Shown here piece by piece: positions 33,229 through 42,200 of a stretch of DNA of 64,000 nt (positions are counted from its first letter, which is position 1; the number at the start of each line of letters is the position of its first letter). Source of the stretch: JAAZNF01 sp964561025 (GTDB lineage: Bacteria; Myxococcota; B64-G9); contig CAZLNM010000009.1 in the NCBI GenBank assembly GCA_964561025.1, positions 1 to 64,000 on the forward strand, given 5' to 3'. The position numbers and the translations under genes were made by a program. The notes beneath the pieces were generated by a model that was not told the origin of the DNA, ran no database searches, and saw only the letters and a program-made list of their open reading frames with translations.

Positions 33229-34707
33229 ATGGACGGCACGCTCGCGCGGATCCTGCTGGTCTGCCTGCCGTCGTTGCCGGCGCTCGGCGCGCTGGCGGTG
33301 GGCGTGTGCCCGCCGCGCGCCACCCGCCTGGCCCGGTCGTTCGGCTGGGCCTTCTCGCTGGGGGCGCTCGGCGCGTGGATCGGCTTGTGGTGGCTTTCGC
33401 AGGACGGCTCGCTGCCGGTGTCGCTCGAGTTCCCCTGGGTGCCCGAGCTGGGGATCAGTTTCCACCTCGGCCTGGACGCGGTCGGGCTCTGGTTTTGCGG
33501 CCTCATCGTGGTGGTGGGTGGCGCGGCCATGGTGGGAACGCTGCCGGGGCTACCGGATCTCAACCGTTCTCACCTGGTGTGCCTGCTCCTCGCCGAGTGC
33601 GGCATGCTGGGCGCGGTGGCCTCCTGGGATCTCATCCTGTTCATCGCCTTCTGGGAGGTCACCCTGGTGCCCTTCTTCTTGTTGATGGGGCGCGGGCCGG
33701 AGCTGCGGGGCGTGGCGGCGGCCACCCGCTTTTTCGTGACCTCTATCGCCTCCAGCGTGGTGCTGTGGGTCGGGGTCCTCCTGCTGGTGCGCGCCGCGGG
33801 CGAGCCGCGCACCTTCGATCTTCAGGAGCTTTCGCGACGCTTCAGTGCCGCGCCCGCGGGAGGCCTGGCCTGGTTTTTCGTGCCGGCGTTCGTGATGCGC
33901 CTGGCGGTCTTCCCTCTACACACCTGGTTCCCCGTGGCCCAGTCGGACAGCCCCGTCGCGGCCTCGATCATGTTGGCCGGGGGGGTGCTGCCGCTGGGCG
34001 GCTTCGGTGTGTACCACCTGCTGCATCGCATCTTCGGCGCACAACTGGGTGGCACCGCCCAGACGCTCGCCTGGTTGGGGCTCGGCACGGCGCTGCTCGG
34101 CGGGCTGGTGGCCCTGGTGCAGCGCGACCTCAAGCGCCTGCTGGCCTGCCTGTGCCTCGGCCAGACGGGGCTGGCGCTGCTGGGGCTCGCCCTGGGGACC
34201 CCGGCGGCGGTGTGGGGAGGTCTGGTGCTGCTGGCCTCGGCCGGTCTCTCCGGCGCGGCGGTGTTTCTGTTCGCGGGGGCGGTCTGCCAGGCGCGCGACA
34301 GCCAGCGGGTCGTCGATATCAGCGGCTTGTGGCGGCGGCAGCCGCTGTTCTCGGGCCTGTTCTTGCCGGCGGTGGCCTCGCTGGGGGCATTGCCGGGCAC
34401 GGTGGGGTTCACGGGAGCCTGGCCCGTCCTGCGCGAGTTGCAGGGCGATGGGCTCATGCTGGCGCTCGCCGCATTCGCGCTGCTCGTGCTGGGCGGGGCG
34501 GGACTGTGGATCAGCCGGCGCTTGAGCGGAGGGGTGTTCCAGGCGGATCTGTGGAATAGCTCCCGCTGGCCGCGGCGGCGGCAGGTGGTGGTGTTGCTCC
34601 TGCTCGCCGGTGTCATCCTGAGCGTGGGGTTGTGGTCGGCTCTGGGCCAGAAGGCGCCGGACCTGGCCGCGGCCGCCGCGCTGATGGGCCGGGGGTTGTC
34701 CCCATGA
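33229..34707 (+). CDS. nuoM: NADH-quinone oxidoreductase subunit M-like protein
   Basis: 492 residues, antiporter-like, recognised by FIAFWEVTLVPFFLLMG (TM5 Glu kept), FPLHTWFPVAQSDSPVAAS (PLHGWLPDAHSQAPTAGS in E. coli) and VQRDLKRLLACLCLGQTG. Proton-path residues differ: TM7 Lys234 is Arg (FVMRLAVFP), Lys265 of LLKTAAYG is Pro (VLPLGGFG), His322 of AHGLSAAG is Ser, and Glu407 of VGEFMIL is Ala (TGAWPVL). ATG 2 nt after nuoL; the stop overlaps nuoN. Confidence 0.85.
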   Translation: MDGTLARILLVCLPSLPALGALAVGVCPPRATRLARSFGWAFSLGALGAWIGLWWLSQDGSLPVSLEFPWVPELGISFHLGLDAVGLWFCGLIVVVGGAAMVGTLPGLPDLNRSHLVCLLLAECGMLGAVASWDLILFIAFWEVTLVPFFLLMGRGPELRGVAAATRFFVTSIASSVVLWVGVLLLVRAAGEPRTFDLQELSRRFSAAPAGGLAWFFVPAFVMRLAVFPLHTWFPVAQSDSPVAASIMLAGGVLPLGGFGVYHLLHRIFGAQLGGTAQTLAWLGLGTALLGGLVALVQRDLKRLLACLCLGQTGLALLGLALGTPAAVWGGLVLLASAGLSGAAVFLFAGAVCQARDSQRVVDISGLWRRQPLFSGLFLPAVASLGALPGTVGFTGAWPVLRELQGDGLMLALAAFALLVLGGAGLWISRRLSGGVFQADLWNSSRWPRRRQVVVLLLLAGVILSVGLWSALGQKAPDLAAAAALMGRGLSP

Positions 34708-36173
34708 GCCCGATCCAGAACATGCACCCGGCCACCGTGGCCCTGTTCTGGTTGCCAGCCCTGGTGTGCGCCGCCCTGGAGGTCGCGCTTCCGGCCCACA
34801 GAGCGTTGCGCACCCTGTTCTCGCTCGCCTGGCCCGTGGCCGTCCTCGGGGCGGTGGGATTCCTGTGGCCCGTGGCGGCGGGGCAGGGCCTCTCCCAGGG
34901 CACCTTCCTCGGGGACGATTTTGGTCGCTTCGCCCTGGGGGCCATCTGGGCCCTGGCGTTCTTCGCGATCGCTCTTCGGCGAGACGAGGAGACATCGCGC
35001 GCCGATGGCGGGGACACGCTGCTGCTCTTGTCGGCCGCGGGCGGATCGCTGCTGGTCCTCTCCGCGGACCTGTTCGCCGCCCTCTCCGGCTTCGCCCTGA
35101 CCCTGGTCCCGGTGTGGGGACTGGCCTCCAGCTCCGGAAGGCTCGAGGGACGCGAGGCGGCGCTCAAGGGGCTTCTGGCCGGCATCCTGTCCCTGGTGCT
35201 CTTCGCCCTGGGCTCGGCCTTGATCCTGGCCGCCACGGGGCATTCTACGCTGGCCGGGATCGGTGGCTTTCTGCGCGACCTTCCTCCGGGCGAGGCTCTC
35301 CCGCCCTTGCTGGCGCCGGGGGTGGCGCTGCTGTTGTGTGGCCTGGGCCTGTTCGTGGCCGCCGTGCCGCTGCATATGTGGTTCTCCGACCTGGCGGAGG
35401 GGTTGCCGGCCTCGGCCTCGCTATGGCTCACGGGCGGGGTGCTGGTGGCCGGGTTGGCGGTCTCGGCGAGGATCCTGCTCACGGCGCTCCTGCCGCTCGC
35501 GCAACACCCCCAGATCGGCTGGGTGACGCTGCTGCGGGGCGTCGGCCTGGTGGCCCTGCTGGTCGCCAACGCGGTGGCCCTGGTGCAGTCCCGCCTGCAG
35601 CGGATGGCGGGCTACCTGGCAGCCGGCCAGACCGGCTTCTTGCTGCTCGGGATCGCCGCCGCGGGCGAGGTGCGCGGCGAGGGCGAGCACATCGTCGGCG
35701 GGATCCTGGTCTTTGTGCTGGTCCACGCCCTGACCTGGGCGGGCCTGTACGCGGGGTTCTCCCGGCTTATGGGCCCCGAGCCGCCGCGGGTGAGCCACCT
35801 GGAAGGCCTGGCGCGGCAACGTCCCTGGCTGGCGGCGGTCATGGGCCTTGCGTTGTTGTGTCTTTCGGGAATGCCGCTCACGGCCGGGTTCTTCTCGCGG
35901 CTTGTCTTGCTCGAAGCCATGGTGAGCGCAGGCTGGACGGGGACGGCCGTGCTGGCGGCCCTGTCCCTGGGCCTGGTGCTGGTCATGAGCCTGGGGCTGG
36001 TGGCGGCCATGGTCATGCGGCCGCCGGCGTCGACATCGCCGCGCCCGGTGTGCGTCTGGACCTCGGTCGCCGCCGCCGTCACCGCCGTGGCCATCCTGGC
36101 GATCGGGTTCTTGCCCGGCGGAGTCCTGCGCGTCGCGCTGCAGGCCGCGCGAAGCCTGTTGGGGGGACTCTGA
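34704..36173 (+). CDS. nuoN: NADH-quinone oxidoreductase subunit N-like protein
   Basis: 489 residues, antiporter-like. Landmarks are VPLHMWFSDLAEGLPASAS (APFHLWTPDVYQGAPAPVS in E. coli), VQSRLQRMAGYLAAGQTGFLLLG and SGMPLTAGFFSRL. The TM5 glutamate (LELMSL) is missing in LFAALSGFALTLV, the TM7 lysine (FKLSLAPFH) is replaced in FVAAVPLH, and the TM8 lysine is lost. Last gene of the cluster; converges with the PilZ gene after 10 nt. Confidence 0.82.
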   Translation: MSPIQNMHPATVALFWLPALVCAALEVALPAHRALRTLFSLAWPVAVLGAVGFLWPVAAGQGLSQGTFLGDDFGRFALGAIWALAFFAIALRRDEETSRADGGDTLLLLSAAGGSLLVLSADLFAALSGFALTLVPVWGLASSSGRLEGREAALKGLLAGILSLVLFALGSALILAATGHSTLAGIGGFLRDLPPGEALPPLLAPGVALLLCGLGLFVAAVPLHMWFSDLAEGLPASASLWLTGGVLVAGLAVSARILLTALLPLAQHPQIGWVTLLRGVGLVALLVANAVALVQSRLQRMAGYLAAGQTGFLLLGIAAAGEVRGEGEHIVGGILVFVLVHALTWAGLYAGFSRLMGPEPPRVSHLEGLARQRPWLAAVMGLALLCLSGMPLTAGFFSRLVLLEAMVSAGWTGTAVLAALSLGLVLVMSLGLVAAMVMRPPASTSPRPVCVWTSVAAAVTAVAILAIGFLPGGVLRVALQAARSLLGGL

Positions 36174-36183
36174 CCCTGGTGCG

Positions 36184-36567
36184 CTAGCCGGGCCGCCGCG
36201 GCAGGGGCGGGGGTCCGGCGGGGGCCGGCGCGCCATAATGGGTGGAGACGAAGCGGCGGATGGCCTCGTGGGCGGCGGCGTCCATGCGCACGAAGCGGAC
36301 GCCCATCCAGTCCGAGGACACGCCCCCGGAACTCCGCTGATGGTAGCTCACCTCCGCGGAGGCGCTGATGGCGGGTTGGTTCTCCGCGAGAGAGAACTCC
36401 ACCTCCACCGCGCTGCCGAGCGGGGGTAGCTTGGGCAGGTAGATGCCCATGCCTCCCTCGCTCAGATCCCGTCCCACGCCGTTGAAACGGCCGCGCACGG
36501 TGTCCACCTTGACGCGGAAGGCCACCGGCACCCGCAGGGTGCGCCGTTTTTCACTCCCCAGGCTCAT
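36184..36567 (-). CDS. PilZ-domain protein
   Basis: 127 residues, a single PilZ domain (about 8-112) with the basic entry KRRTLRVPV and GRDLSEGGMGIYLP, the RxxxR and (D/N)xSxxG elements that bind cyclic di-GMP. VEVEFSLAE and WMGVRFVRMD complete the beta barrel. The C-terminus is a short Pro-rich tail. The ATG overlaps the selB stop, so it is coupled to selB, an odd pairing with no known logic. Confidence 0.88.
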   Translation of the reverse strand: MSLGSEKRRTLRVPVAFRVKVDTVRGRFNGVGRDLSEGGMGIYLPKLPPLGSAVEVEFSLAENQPAISASAEVSYHQRSSGGVSSDWMGVRFVRMDAAAHEAIRRFVSTHYGAPAPAGPPPLPRRPG

Positions 36568-38522
36568 GTCTCTTCTCCTCGCCCCGGGTCGGCCGCCCGC
36601 GGCACGCGCCGGTCGCCGACGCGCAGGGTCATCTTCTCCCGATCGAAGTACTCCGCCAGCGGAATGGCGAACTTGCGGCTCTGCCCGACCAGGCCCTTCC
36701 ACTCCTGCGTGGTGATGGCGCCCCGGCTGGCCAGGTGTTGCCGCAGGCGCGCGCGCAGCTCCTCGATGGCCGGCGCCGAGAAGAACAGCTCGGCCGATAC
36801 CCGGATCAATCGCCCGGAGCGGGCCAGGTGGGAGAGCAGCTCGTGCACTTCCTTCACGCCGCAGGAGAGGCGCTGCGCCGCCTCCTCCGGCCGGGGTGGG
36901 GCCAGGCCGGCCTGGTCGAAGAGCGCGGCCAGCTTTTCGCTCTGGCCCGCCCGCTGGCCCGAGAGCTGCACCCGGTGCGACGAGAGCCGCACCGTGTCCG
37001 CCGTGACCGCCAGCGCGCCGCGGCGGCAGAAGTCGTCGAGCAGCGCGCGGAAGACGCGAGGCGAAAGCTCGGGTTGGAGCCGCTGGCGCAGCGCCTCGGC
37101 GGGCATGCCGGGCAGCAGCGGGTTCTCCCGGTGGAAGCGCTCCAGGATACGGCGCGCCCGCTCCAGCGCCAGCGCGCGCGCACCCGCTCCGACGGCTCGT
37201 TGGTGTTCCGGATGGGTCCTGATCAACCCGTCGCCGGCGGCGATCTGCTCCAGCGCGGCCTGGACCTCGGAGAGCCCCTCGCCGGTCTCCAGGGCGAGCT
37301 CGGCGGCGCCGGCCCCGGCCAGCTCCCGCCCGTCGAGTAGGACCGAGAGCCGCTCGGCCAGGGAGCCGGTGTCGAGCCGGCGCAGGCGCTCCAGCCGGGC
37401 CTGCACCTCGCGCGTTCGCCGCCGGGGCGGATGGGGGTCCAGCACGCGGCCCCCGCCGATGGTGGTCCCTCTGCCCGGGATGGGGGCGAACCCCCGCAGG
37501 ATGAAACGCTGGCCGGCGAAGAGAGCCAGCGGCTCCCTGGCGTGGATCCGGGCGAAGGCGGCTTCGTTTGGCGAGAGTCGCTCGGCGCCCCACAATCGTA
37601 CCCGCACCTCGCTCTTGGCGGTGCCCGCGTAGAGGATGGCCGAGAAGCGCGCCGGGCGCGGCTCGGCGCCGGCGACCAGCTCGAGGCGCGATTCGAAGTC
37701 GCGGCTGGGCTCGAAACCTACCGCGCAGAGCGTTTGCCCTCGGGAGAGTTCTTCCCGGGCGACGCCCGACAGGTTGACGGCGACGCGCTGCCCGGCCAGG
37801 GCCTCGGGCTGCTCGCGACCGTGGCTCTGCAGGGCGCGGATCTTCACCTTGCGCAGCTTGCCGCCGGGATCGGGAACGATGTCCACCGCGTCGTCCGCGC
37901 GGAGCTGGCCCGTCAGCAGGGTGCCGGTGACCACCGTGCCGAAGCCCTGCGCAGAGAAGATGCGATCGATGGGCAGAAAGGGCGGGGCCGAGGCGTTGCG
38001 CGGCGGCACCTCGCGGCCCGCTTCCAGCAAGAGCTGCCTGAGCTCGGCAAGCCCCTGGCCGGTGCGGCTGGAGACCCGCACCCGCGGGCTGGCCTCGAAA
38101 AAGGTGCCGGCGAGCTCGCGTCCCAGGTCGGCGAGCACCTCTTCCTGCCAGGCCGGATCGGGGGTCAGGTCGATCTTGGTGAGAGCGATCACGCCGCGGC
38201 GGATGCCCAGCAGGCGGCAGATGTCCACGTGCTCGCGCGTCTGGGGCATGACCCCCTCGTCCGCGGCCACCACCAGCAAGCACAGATCGATGCCGCCCGT
38301 TCCAGCCACCATGTTCTTGACGAAACGCTCGTGACCGGGGACGTCGACGATGGCCGCGTGCAGATCGGGCGCGAGCGAGAGGTCGGCAAAGCCCAGATCG
38401 ATGGTGATGCCGCGCTGCTTCTCTTCCGGCAGGCGATCCGGATCCACCCCCGTCAGCGCGCGGACCAGGGCCGACTTCCCGTGATCGATGTGGCCGGCCG
38501 TGCCGATGACGATCGAGCGCAT
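36564..38522 (-). CDS. selB: Selenocysteine-specific elongation factor SelB
   Basis: 652 residues. The GTPase domain has GTAGHIDHGKSALVRALTG, the effector region EEKQRGITIDLGFA, VDVPGHERFVKNM and LTKID; beta domains II-III follow (to about 360), then four C-terminal winged helices that bind the SECIS RNA hairpin, for a normal SelB length. It delivers Sec-tRNA to UGA codons, so the organism makes selenoproteins. selA, selC and selD are not in the window. Start ATG at 38520-38522 just before the GTPase; the open frame upstream is ignored. Confidence 0.96.
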   Translation of the reverse strand: MRSIVIGTAGHIDHGKSALVRALTGVDPDRLPEEKQRGITIDLGFADLSLAPDLHAAIVDVPGHERFVKNMVAGTGGIDLCLLVVAADEGVMPQTREHVDICRLLGIRRGVIALTKIDLTPDPAWQEEVLADLGRELAGTFFEASPRVRVSSRTGQGLAELRQLLLEAGREVPPRNASAPPFLPIDRIFSAQGFGTVVTGTLLTGQLRADDAVDIVPDPGGKLRKVKIRALQSHGREQPEALAGQRVAVNLSGVAREELSRGQTLCAVGFEPSRDFESRLELVAGAEPRPARFSAILYAGTAKSEVRVRLWGAERLSPNEAAFARIHAREPLALFAGQRFILRGFAPIPGRGTTIGGGRVLDPHPPRRRTREVQARLERLRRLDTGSLAERLSVLLDGRELAGAGAAELALETGEGLSEVQAALEQIAAGDGLIRTHPEHQRAVGAGARALALERARRILERFHRENPLLPGMPAEALRQRLQPELSPRVFRALLDDFCRRGALAVTADTVRLSSHRVQLSGQRAGQSEKLAALFDQAGLAPPRPEEAAQRLSCGVKEVHELLSHLARSGRLIRVSAELFFSAPAIEELRARLRQHLASRGAITTQEWKGLVGQSRKFAIPLAEYFDREKMTLRVGDRRVPRAADPGRGEET

Positions 38523-38615
38523 ATCCCCCCGATAGCAGAGAGGGTGCCCGGTGATCAAGAGCCGAGACATCGGTGGCCAGGGGGCCTAACCAGCCAAAAA
38601 ACAGGCGATTTTTTC

Positions 38616-38645
38616 TTGCCAGCGGAGCGTCTCGGGAATTATCAT
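38616..38645 (+). promoter_or_regulatory. Promoter of the zinc-ribbon/TPR gene
   Basis: TTGCCA (38616-38621) and TATCAT (38640-38645), each five of six to consensus, are 18 bp apart, giving a leader of about 70 nt before the ATG at 38724. Confidence 0.6.
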
Positions 38646-38685
38646 CCTTTTCCTGAGGGTGGTGTGTCCCCTGGTGGCTCGATTC

Positions 38686-38706
38686 CCTGGCGCCGTCTGC
38701 GCCAGG
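38686..38706 (+). other. 5'-leader hairpin of the zinc-ribbon/TPR gene
   Basis: CCTGGCGC (38686-38693) pairs perfectly with GCGCCAGG (38699-38706) around a 5-nt loop, 17 nt before the start codon. It could affect ribosome access. No T-run follows. Confidence 0.6.
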
Positions 38707-38723
38707 CGCGACAGGGTGCCTCC

Positions 38724-40838
38724 ATGGTCGTTGTTTGTCCTAACTGCCAGCAATACTTCGAAGTGGACGAGGTGTATTTTCAGCAGGGCATTCCGGTGCC
38801 TTGCCCCACGTGTCAGGGCGCGTTGGTTCCGTACCAGGCTCCAGCCGCGCCGCAGGCCGACGCCGCGCCTTCCGGCGCCGCGCCTGCCGACGCCGCGCCA
38901 GCCGACGCCGCGCCTGCCGACGCCCCGCCTGCCGTCACCCCGGAGCCGCCGGCGCCCGCGGTGGGGATCGCGCCCGATCAAGGTCTGCCGAGCCCGCCGG
39001 CACCCGAGGCAACCGCCTCCGCGCCGGCGTGGAGCAGCGGCGATCTGCTGTGGTCCGGTTCGCGGCCGCCGGAGCCTCCTCCCGCCCCGCCCGAGGTCAC
39101 CGCTGCCGCCGAACCTCCCCCGCCCTCGCCGGCCGCGATCGATACCGCGCCGGCCGAATCGCCGCCCCTGACCCCGAGCGCGCCCGCGGACGCTCAACCG
39201 CCGGCGGCTTCGGCGGACGTGTCGACGAAGGTCGAGACCCCGCCGGGGCGACCCGTCTCGTCCTGGGAGGAGGTGGGTCAGCTGTCGTGGGGAGCGCCGC
39301 CGCCCCTGGCCGAAGGCACATCGCCCGCGGCGGCCTTCAGCTCGCCCGACGTGGTTCCGCCGCAGGCCCCGGCGCCGGGTGCCTGGGGCCCGGCGCAGAG
39401 CCCCGGCGCGCAGTTGCCCACGGCCCCCGTGGCCGCCTGGGCCGAGGTCGACCCCGGCTTGCCGCCGCCGCCACCTCCGGCGCCGGAGCCGATGCAGGAA
39501 GCGCCGGTGGGCGCCGTCAGCGCCCCCGAGATCGTCCCGGAGGCCGCGCCGGTGGAGGCGTGGGGTGCCGCGCCGAGCGCGCCCCCGCAAGCGCCGGTGG
39601 CCGCGGAGCCGCTGGCTCCAGCGGCGCCCGCGCCCGTAGACGTGGTGCCCTTTGTGCCCTCGCCCCCCGTAGAGCCGTCCGTTCCGGGCCCGAGCGGGAG
39701 CGGGGCGGACAAGGATTGGGCCGACGCCGCGGCCGCCTGGGCCGCGAGCGGGTTCGCCGCGGACAAGATGCCCAAGTTCGTGCGACAGCGCCAGAGCGAA
39801 CCCCCGCCGGCCGCGTCGTCTACCCCGGGCGCGCCAGCGACGCTGCTGACCGGAGCGGACCTCGCCCCGGAGTTGCCGCCAGAATCTCTGGTGAGCGCGC
39901 CGGCGGCCGCCCCGCCGCCGCCGGTTGTCGCTCCCACGCCACCGTTCGTCGCGGCAGCGCCGGTGCCGCCGCCGCTGAAACCGCCCAGCAAGCCGGAGAT
40001 CATCCTGCCCTCGCCGGGCGTACCGCCGCCCCTGTCGGGGCGCGCCGCCTCCACCTACGTTATGAAAGGCAGCGGCGAAGGGCGGTCCTCCGACGCCCCC
40101 TGGACGAAGGATTCGGTCCCACCGCCGGCGGGCCAGCCACAGCCGGTGCGCATGGTGTTGCCCAGCATCCCCCCGGAGCCTTTGCCGGCTCCCGCCGCGA
40201 CGCCCAGCCTGCCCGCGCGCCGGGGCGGCCACCCGGTGCTGTGGACGGTGCTCGTGCTGTTGCTGCTGGGCGGTGGCGCCTTCGCCGGGTGGTGGTTCTT
40301 CCTGGGGGGCAAGGACCGGTTCCTCGGCGGTGGCGAGCGGACGGACGCGCCGGATGCCGGGGTGGCGACCCCGGCGGCGGAGCCGGCGTCCCCGGCCGAG
40401 GAGATCGCGCCCACCCCGCCAGACGCCGGGCCGGAACCGGACGAGGAGAAACCGCCGAAGGTGGTGGAGCCCGTGGCGCCGCCCAAGCCGGAGCCGCCGA
40501 AGGTTCCGCCGCGGGGCGACGTACCCAAGCCGCCCAAGCCCGACCGGCCCGTGGCCGCGGTGGACCGCAAGGCCCGGGCGGCGGAGGCCGTGGAGTTCTA
40601 CAAGAAGGGCAACGAGGCGGTGAAGAAGGCCCAGTACCAGGAGGCGGTCCGAAACTACCAGAAGGCCCTGGAGCTGGATCCCGCGCTGTCGGTCGCGCAC
40701 CGGGGGCTCGGCATCTCCTTCGCCCAGCTCCGCCGGAACCAGGACGCCTGCCGCGAGTACCGGCTGTACCAGAAGAGCCTGCCCGCCAATTCCAAGGAGC
40801 TGCCCGCCCTGCAGCAGATCCTCAAGGACTGCAAGTAA
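38724..40838 (+). CDS. Zinc-ribbon, Pro/Ala-linker, single-TM, TPR protein
   Basis: 704 residues. Residues 4-35 are an MJ0042-type zinc ribbon (CPNC ... CPTC). A Pro/Ala-rich stretch of over 450 residues follows, with a tandem PADAA repeat at about 53-70. One membrane helix lies near residue 510 (HPVLWTVLVLLLLGGG). A second Pro-rich stretch leads to C-terminal TPR helices (AVEFYKKGNEAVKK and NYQKALELDPALSVAHRGLG). This design is common in Myxococcota; it would place the ribbon in the cytoplasm and the TPR in the periplasm. Function unknown. It is divergent from selB. Confidence 0.85.
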   Translation: MVVVCPNCQQYFEVDEVYFQQGIPVPCPTCQGALVPYQAPAAPQADAAPSGAAPADAAPADAAPADAPPAVTPEPPAPAVGIAPDQGLPSPPAPEATASAPAWSSGDLLWSGSRPPEPPPAPPEVTAAAEPPPPSPAAIDTAPAESPPLTPSAPADAQPPAASADVSTKVETPPGRPVSSWEEVGQLSWGAPPPLAEGTSPAAAFSSPDVVPPQAPAPGAWGPAQSPGAQLPTAPVAAWAEVDPGLPPPPPPAPEPMQEAPVGAVSAPEIVPEAAPVEAWGAAPSAPPQAPVAAEPLAPAAPAPVDVVPFVPSPPVEPSVPGPSGSGADKDWADAAAAWAASGFAADKMPKFVRQRQSEPPPAASSTPGAPATLLTGADLAPELPPESLVSAPAAAPPPPVVAPTPPFVAAAPVPPPLKPPSKPEIILPSPGVPPPLSGRAASTYVMKGSGEGRSSDAPWTKDSVPPPAGQPQPVRMVLPSIPPEPLPAPAATPSLPARRGGHPVLWTVLVLLLLGGGAFAGWWFFLGGKDRFLGGGERTDAPDAGVATPAAEPASPAEEIAPTPPDAGPEPDEEKPPKVVEPVAPPKPEPPKVPPRGDVPKPPKPDRPVAAVDRKARAAEAVEFYKKGNEAVKKAQYQEAVRNYQKALELDPALSVAHRGLGISFAQLRRNQDACREYRLYQKSLPANSKELPALQQILKDCK

Positions 40839-40922
40839 GCCGGCCGCTCTGATTGTCCGCGCAGGTGAAGACGGCCAAGCGAGGGGGGGGGTCTTTCTCG
40901 GAAGTCTCCCCGGTTCATCCCA

Positions 40923-42200
40923 TCAAGAGCAGGCCTGTTTCGCGCTCGCTGGAGCGTCACGCCTCAGATCCGCGCTGGCGGCGCTCTGCGTGGCGGCTTC
41001 GATGGCCGCGATGGGATAGGGCAGCTGCGCGCCCGGCGGGATCAGATCCACCGTGCACGAGCGGAACTTCTGGTTCTGCATGCGGCAATCCTTGTGCCGC
41101 TTGCACCACAGCGGATGGTGGGTCATGCGCTCCCACACCGCCTGCACCCCTTCCTCGACCGCGTTGCCGAAGGCGATGGGGGTGAAGTCGCAGGGGCACA
41201 TGTCGCCGTAGGCGGTCATGTAGAACTGGTTGTAGGCCCCGAAGCAGCCCATCGACTCGGGCGAGTTGACCAGCGCCTGGGCGGTGAGGCTGGGGTAGCC
41301 CGGCTCGTGGTAGTAGCGCAAGGCCTCCTTGCGGATGGCCTCGCGCTCCTCGGCCGTGAGCAGGATGTCCTTCTGGCCCGCCAGGCGCCCGGTGGGGATG
41401 CCGTCGAACTGCACGATCTCGTTGATGCCGAGCTTCTTGCCCAGCTCCATGAAGCCCGCAAGCTCGCCGTCGCGGAACTTCTCGCCGGTCAGGTAGATGG
41501 AGAAACCCACCATCAGCCCGGCGCGCTTCGCGTTCTCGATGTTGCGCATGATGGCCTGGTACAGGCCGGGGCGCCGCCGCCGCTCGTCGTGAATCTTCTC
41601 GTCGGGGCTGTCGAGGCTGATGAACAAGGCGTACAGCCCCGCATCGCGCAGCCGGGCGCAGGTGTCGGGCGTGAGCCGCTCGCCGTTGGTGAACATGAGA
41701 CAGGTGGCGCGCTCCTTGTCCACGCACTCGACAAGCTCGAAGATGTCGGGACGCAGCAGCGGCTCTCCGCCGGTGAAGATGACGTTGGTGGTGCCGAGGT
41801 CCACCGTCTCGCGGATGATGCCTTTCCACTGCTCGGTGGAGAGCGGCGGCCGCCGGCGGATGTTGGGCTGGCAGGAGCAGTGGACGCAGTCGGCCTGGCA
41901 GGCGTAGGTGACGGCCAGGGTAGCCGCGGCCGGCTTGCGCACCTTGAGGAACACGCGCTCCAGGCGATCGATCAGCCCCCGCTTGCCCGGGCCGGAGGGG
42001 AGCGGCGGGTCGAAGAACGATACGCTGCGCGCGCCCCGGAAGGAGCCCACCGTCTTGAAACGGTTGAGCCGCTCCAGGTGGCGTTCCAGGTAGCAGCGCG
42101 CGTCCGCCGGGAGCCGCGGCTCCGGCCGGAGCACAAGGCGTCCGTCCTCGAGCGCCACCTCGAAGGCCGTCAAAGATTCTGGATCCAGGGTGGGGTTCAT
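40923..42200 (-). CDS. Radical SAM/SPASM protein
   Basis: 425 residues. The cluster motif CQADCVHC (CxxxCxxC) is at about 102-109, followed by VIFTGGEPLLRPD and FISLDSPDEKIHDE. A C-terminal SPASM-type domain carries CFGAYNQFYMTAYGDMCPCD, GNAVEEGV and later cysteines (WCKRHKDC, SCTVD) for auxiliary clusters. The family includes peptide-modifying and cofactor-building enzymes; no precursor peptide gene is seen nearby. The ATG overlaps the stop of the TetR gene upstream, so regulator and enzyme form one operon. Confidence 0.9.
   Translation of the reverse strand: MNPTLDPESLTAFEVALEDGRLVLRPEPRLPADARCYLERHLERLNRFKTVGSFRGARSVSFFDPPLPSGPGKRGLIDRLERVFLKVRKPAAATLAVTYACQADCVHCSCQPNIRRRPPLSTEQWKGIIRETVDLGTTNVIFTGGEPLLRPDIFELVECVDKERATCLMFTNGERLTPDTCARLRDAGLYALFISLDSPDEKIHDERRRRPGLYQAIMRNIENAKRAGLMVGFSIYLTGEKFRDGELAGFMELGKKLGINEIVQFDGIPTGRLAGQKDILLTAEEREAIRKEALRYYHEPGYPSLTAQALVNSPESMGCFGAYNQFYMTAYGDMCPCDFTPIAFGNAVEEGVQAVWERMTHHPLWCKRHKDCRMQNQKFRSCTVDLIPPGAQLPYPIAAIEAATQSAASADLRRDAPASAKQACS

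Noticed and set aside
30766..36173. Cluster considered as an Mrp antiporter or hydrogenase-4 operon
   Set aside because: Gene order and full-length match of NuoK and the J-K-L-M-N layout fit complex I better; no MrpB/E/F/G or hydrogenase subunits are present.
36564..38522. Search for UGA-coded selenoprotein genes near selB
   Set aside because: All adjacent genes end at ordinary stops with no conserved sequence continuing past a TGA, and no SECIS-like hairpin was recognised.
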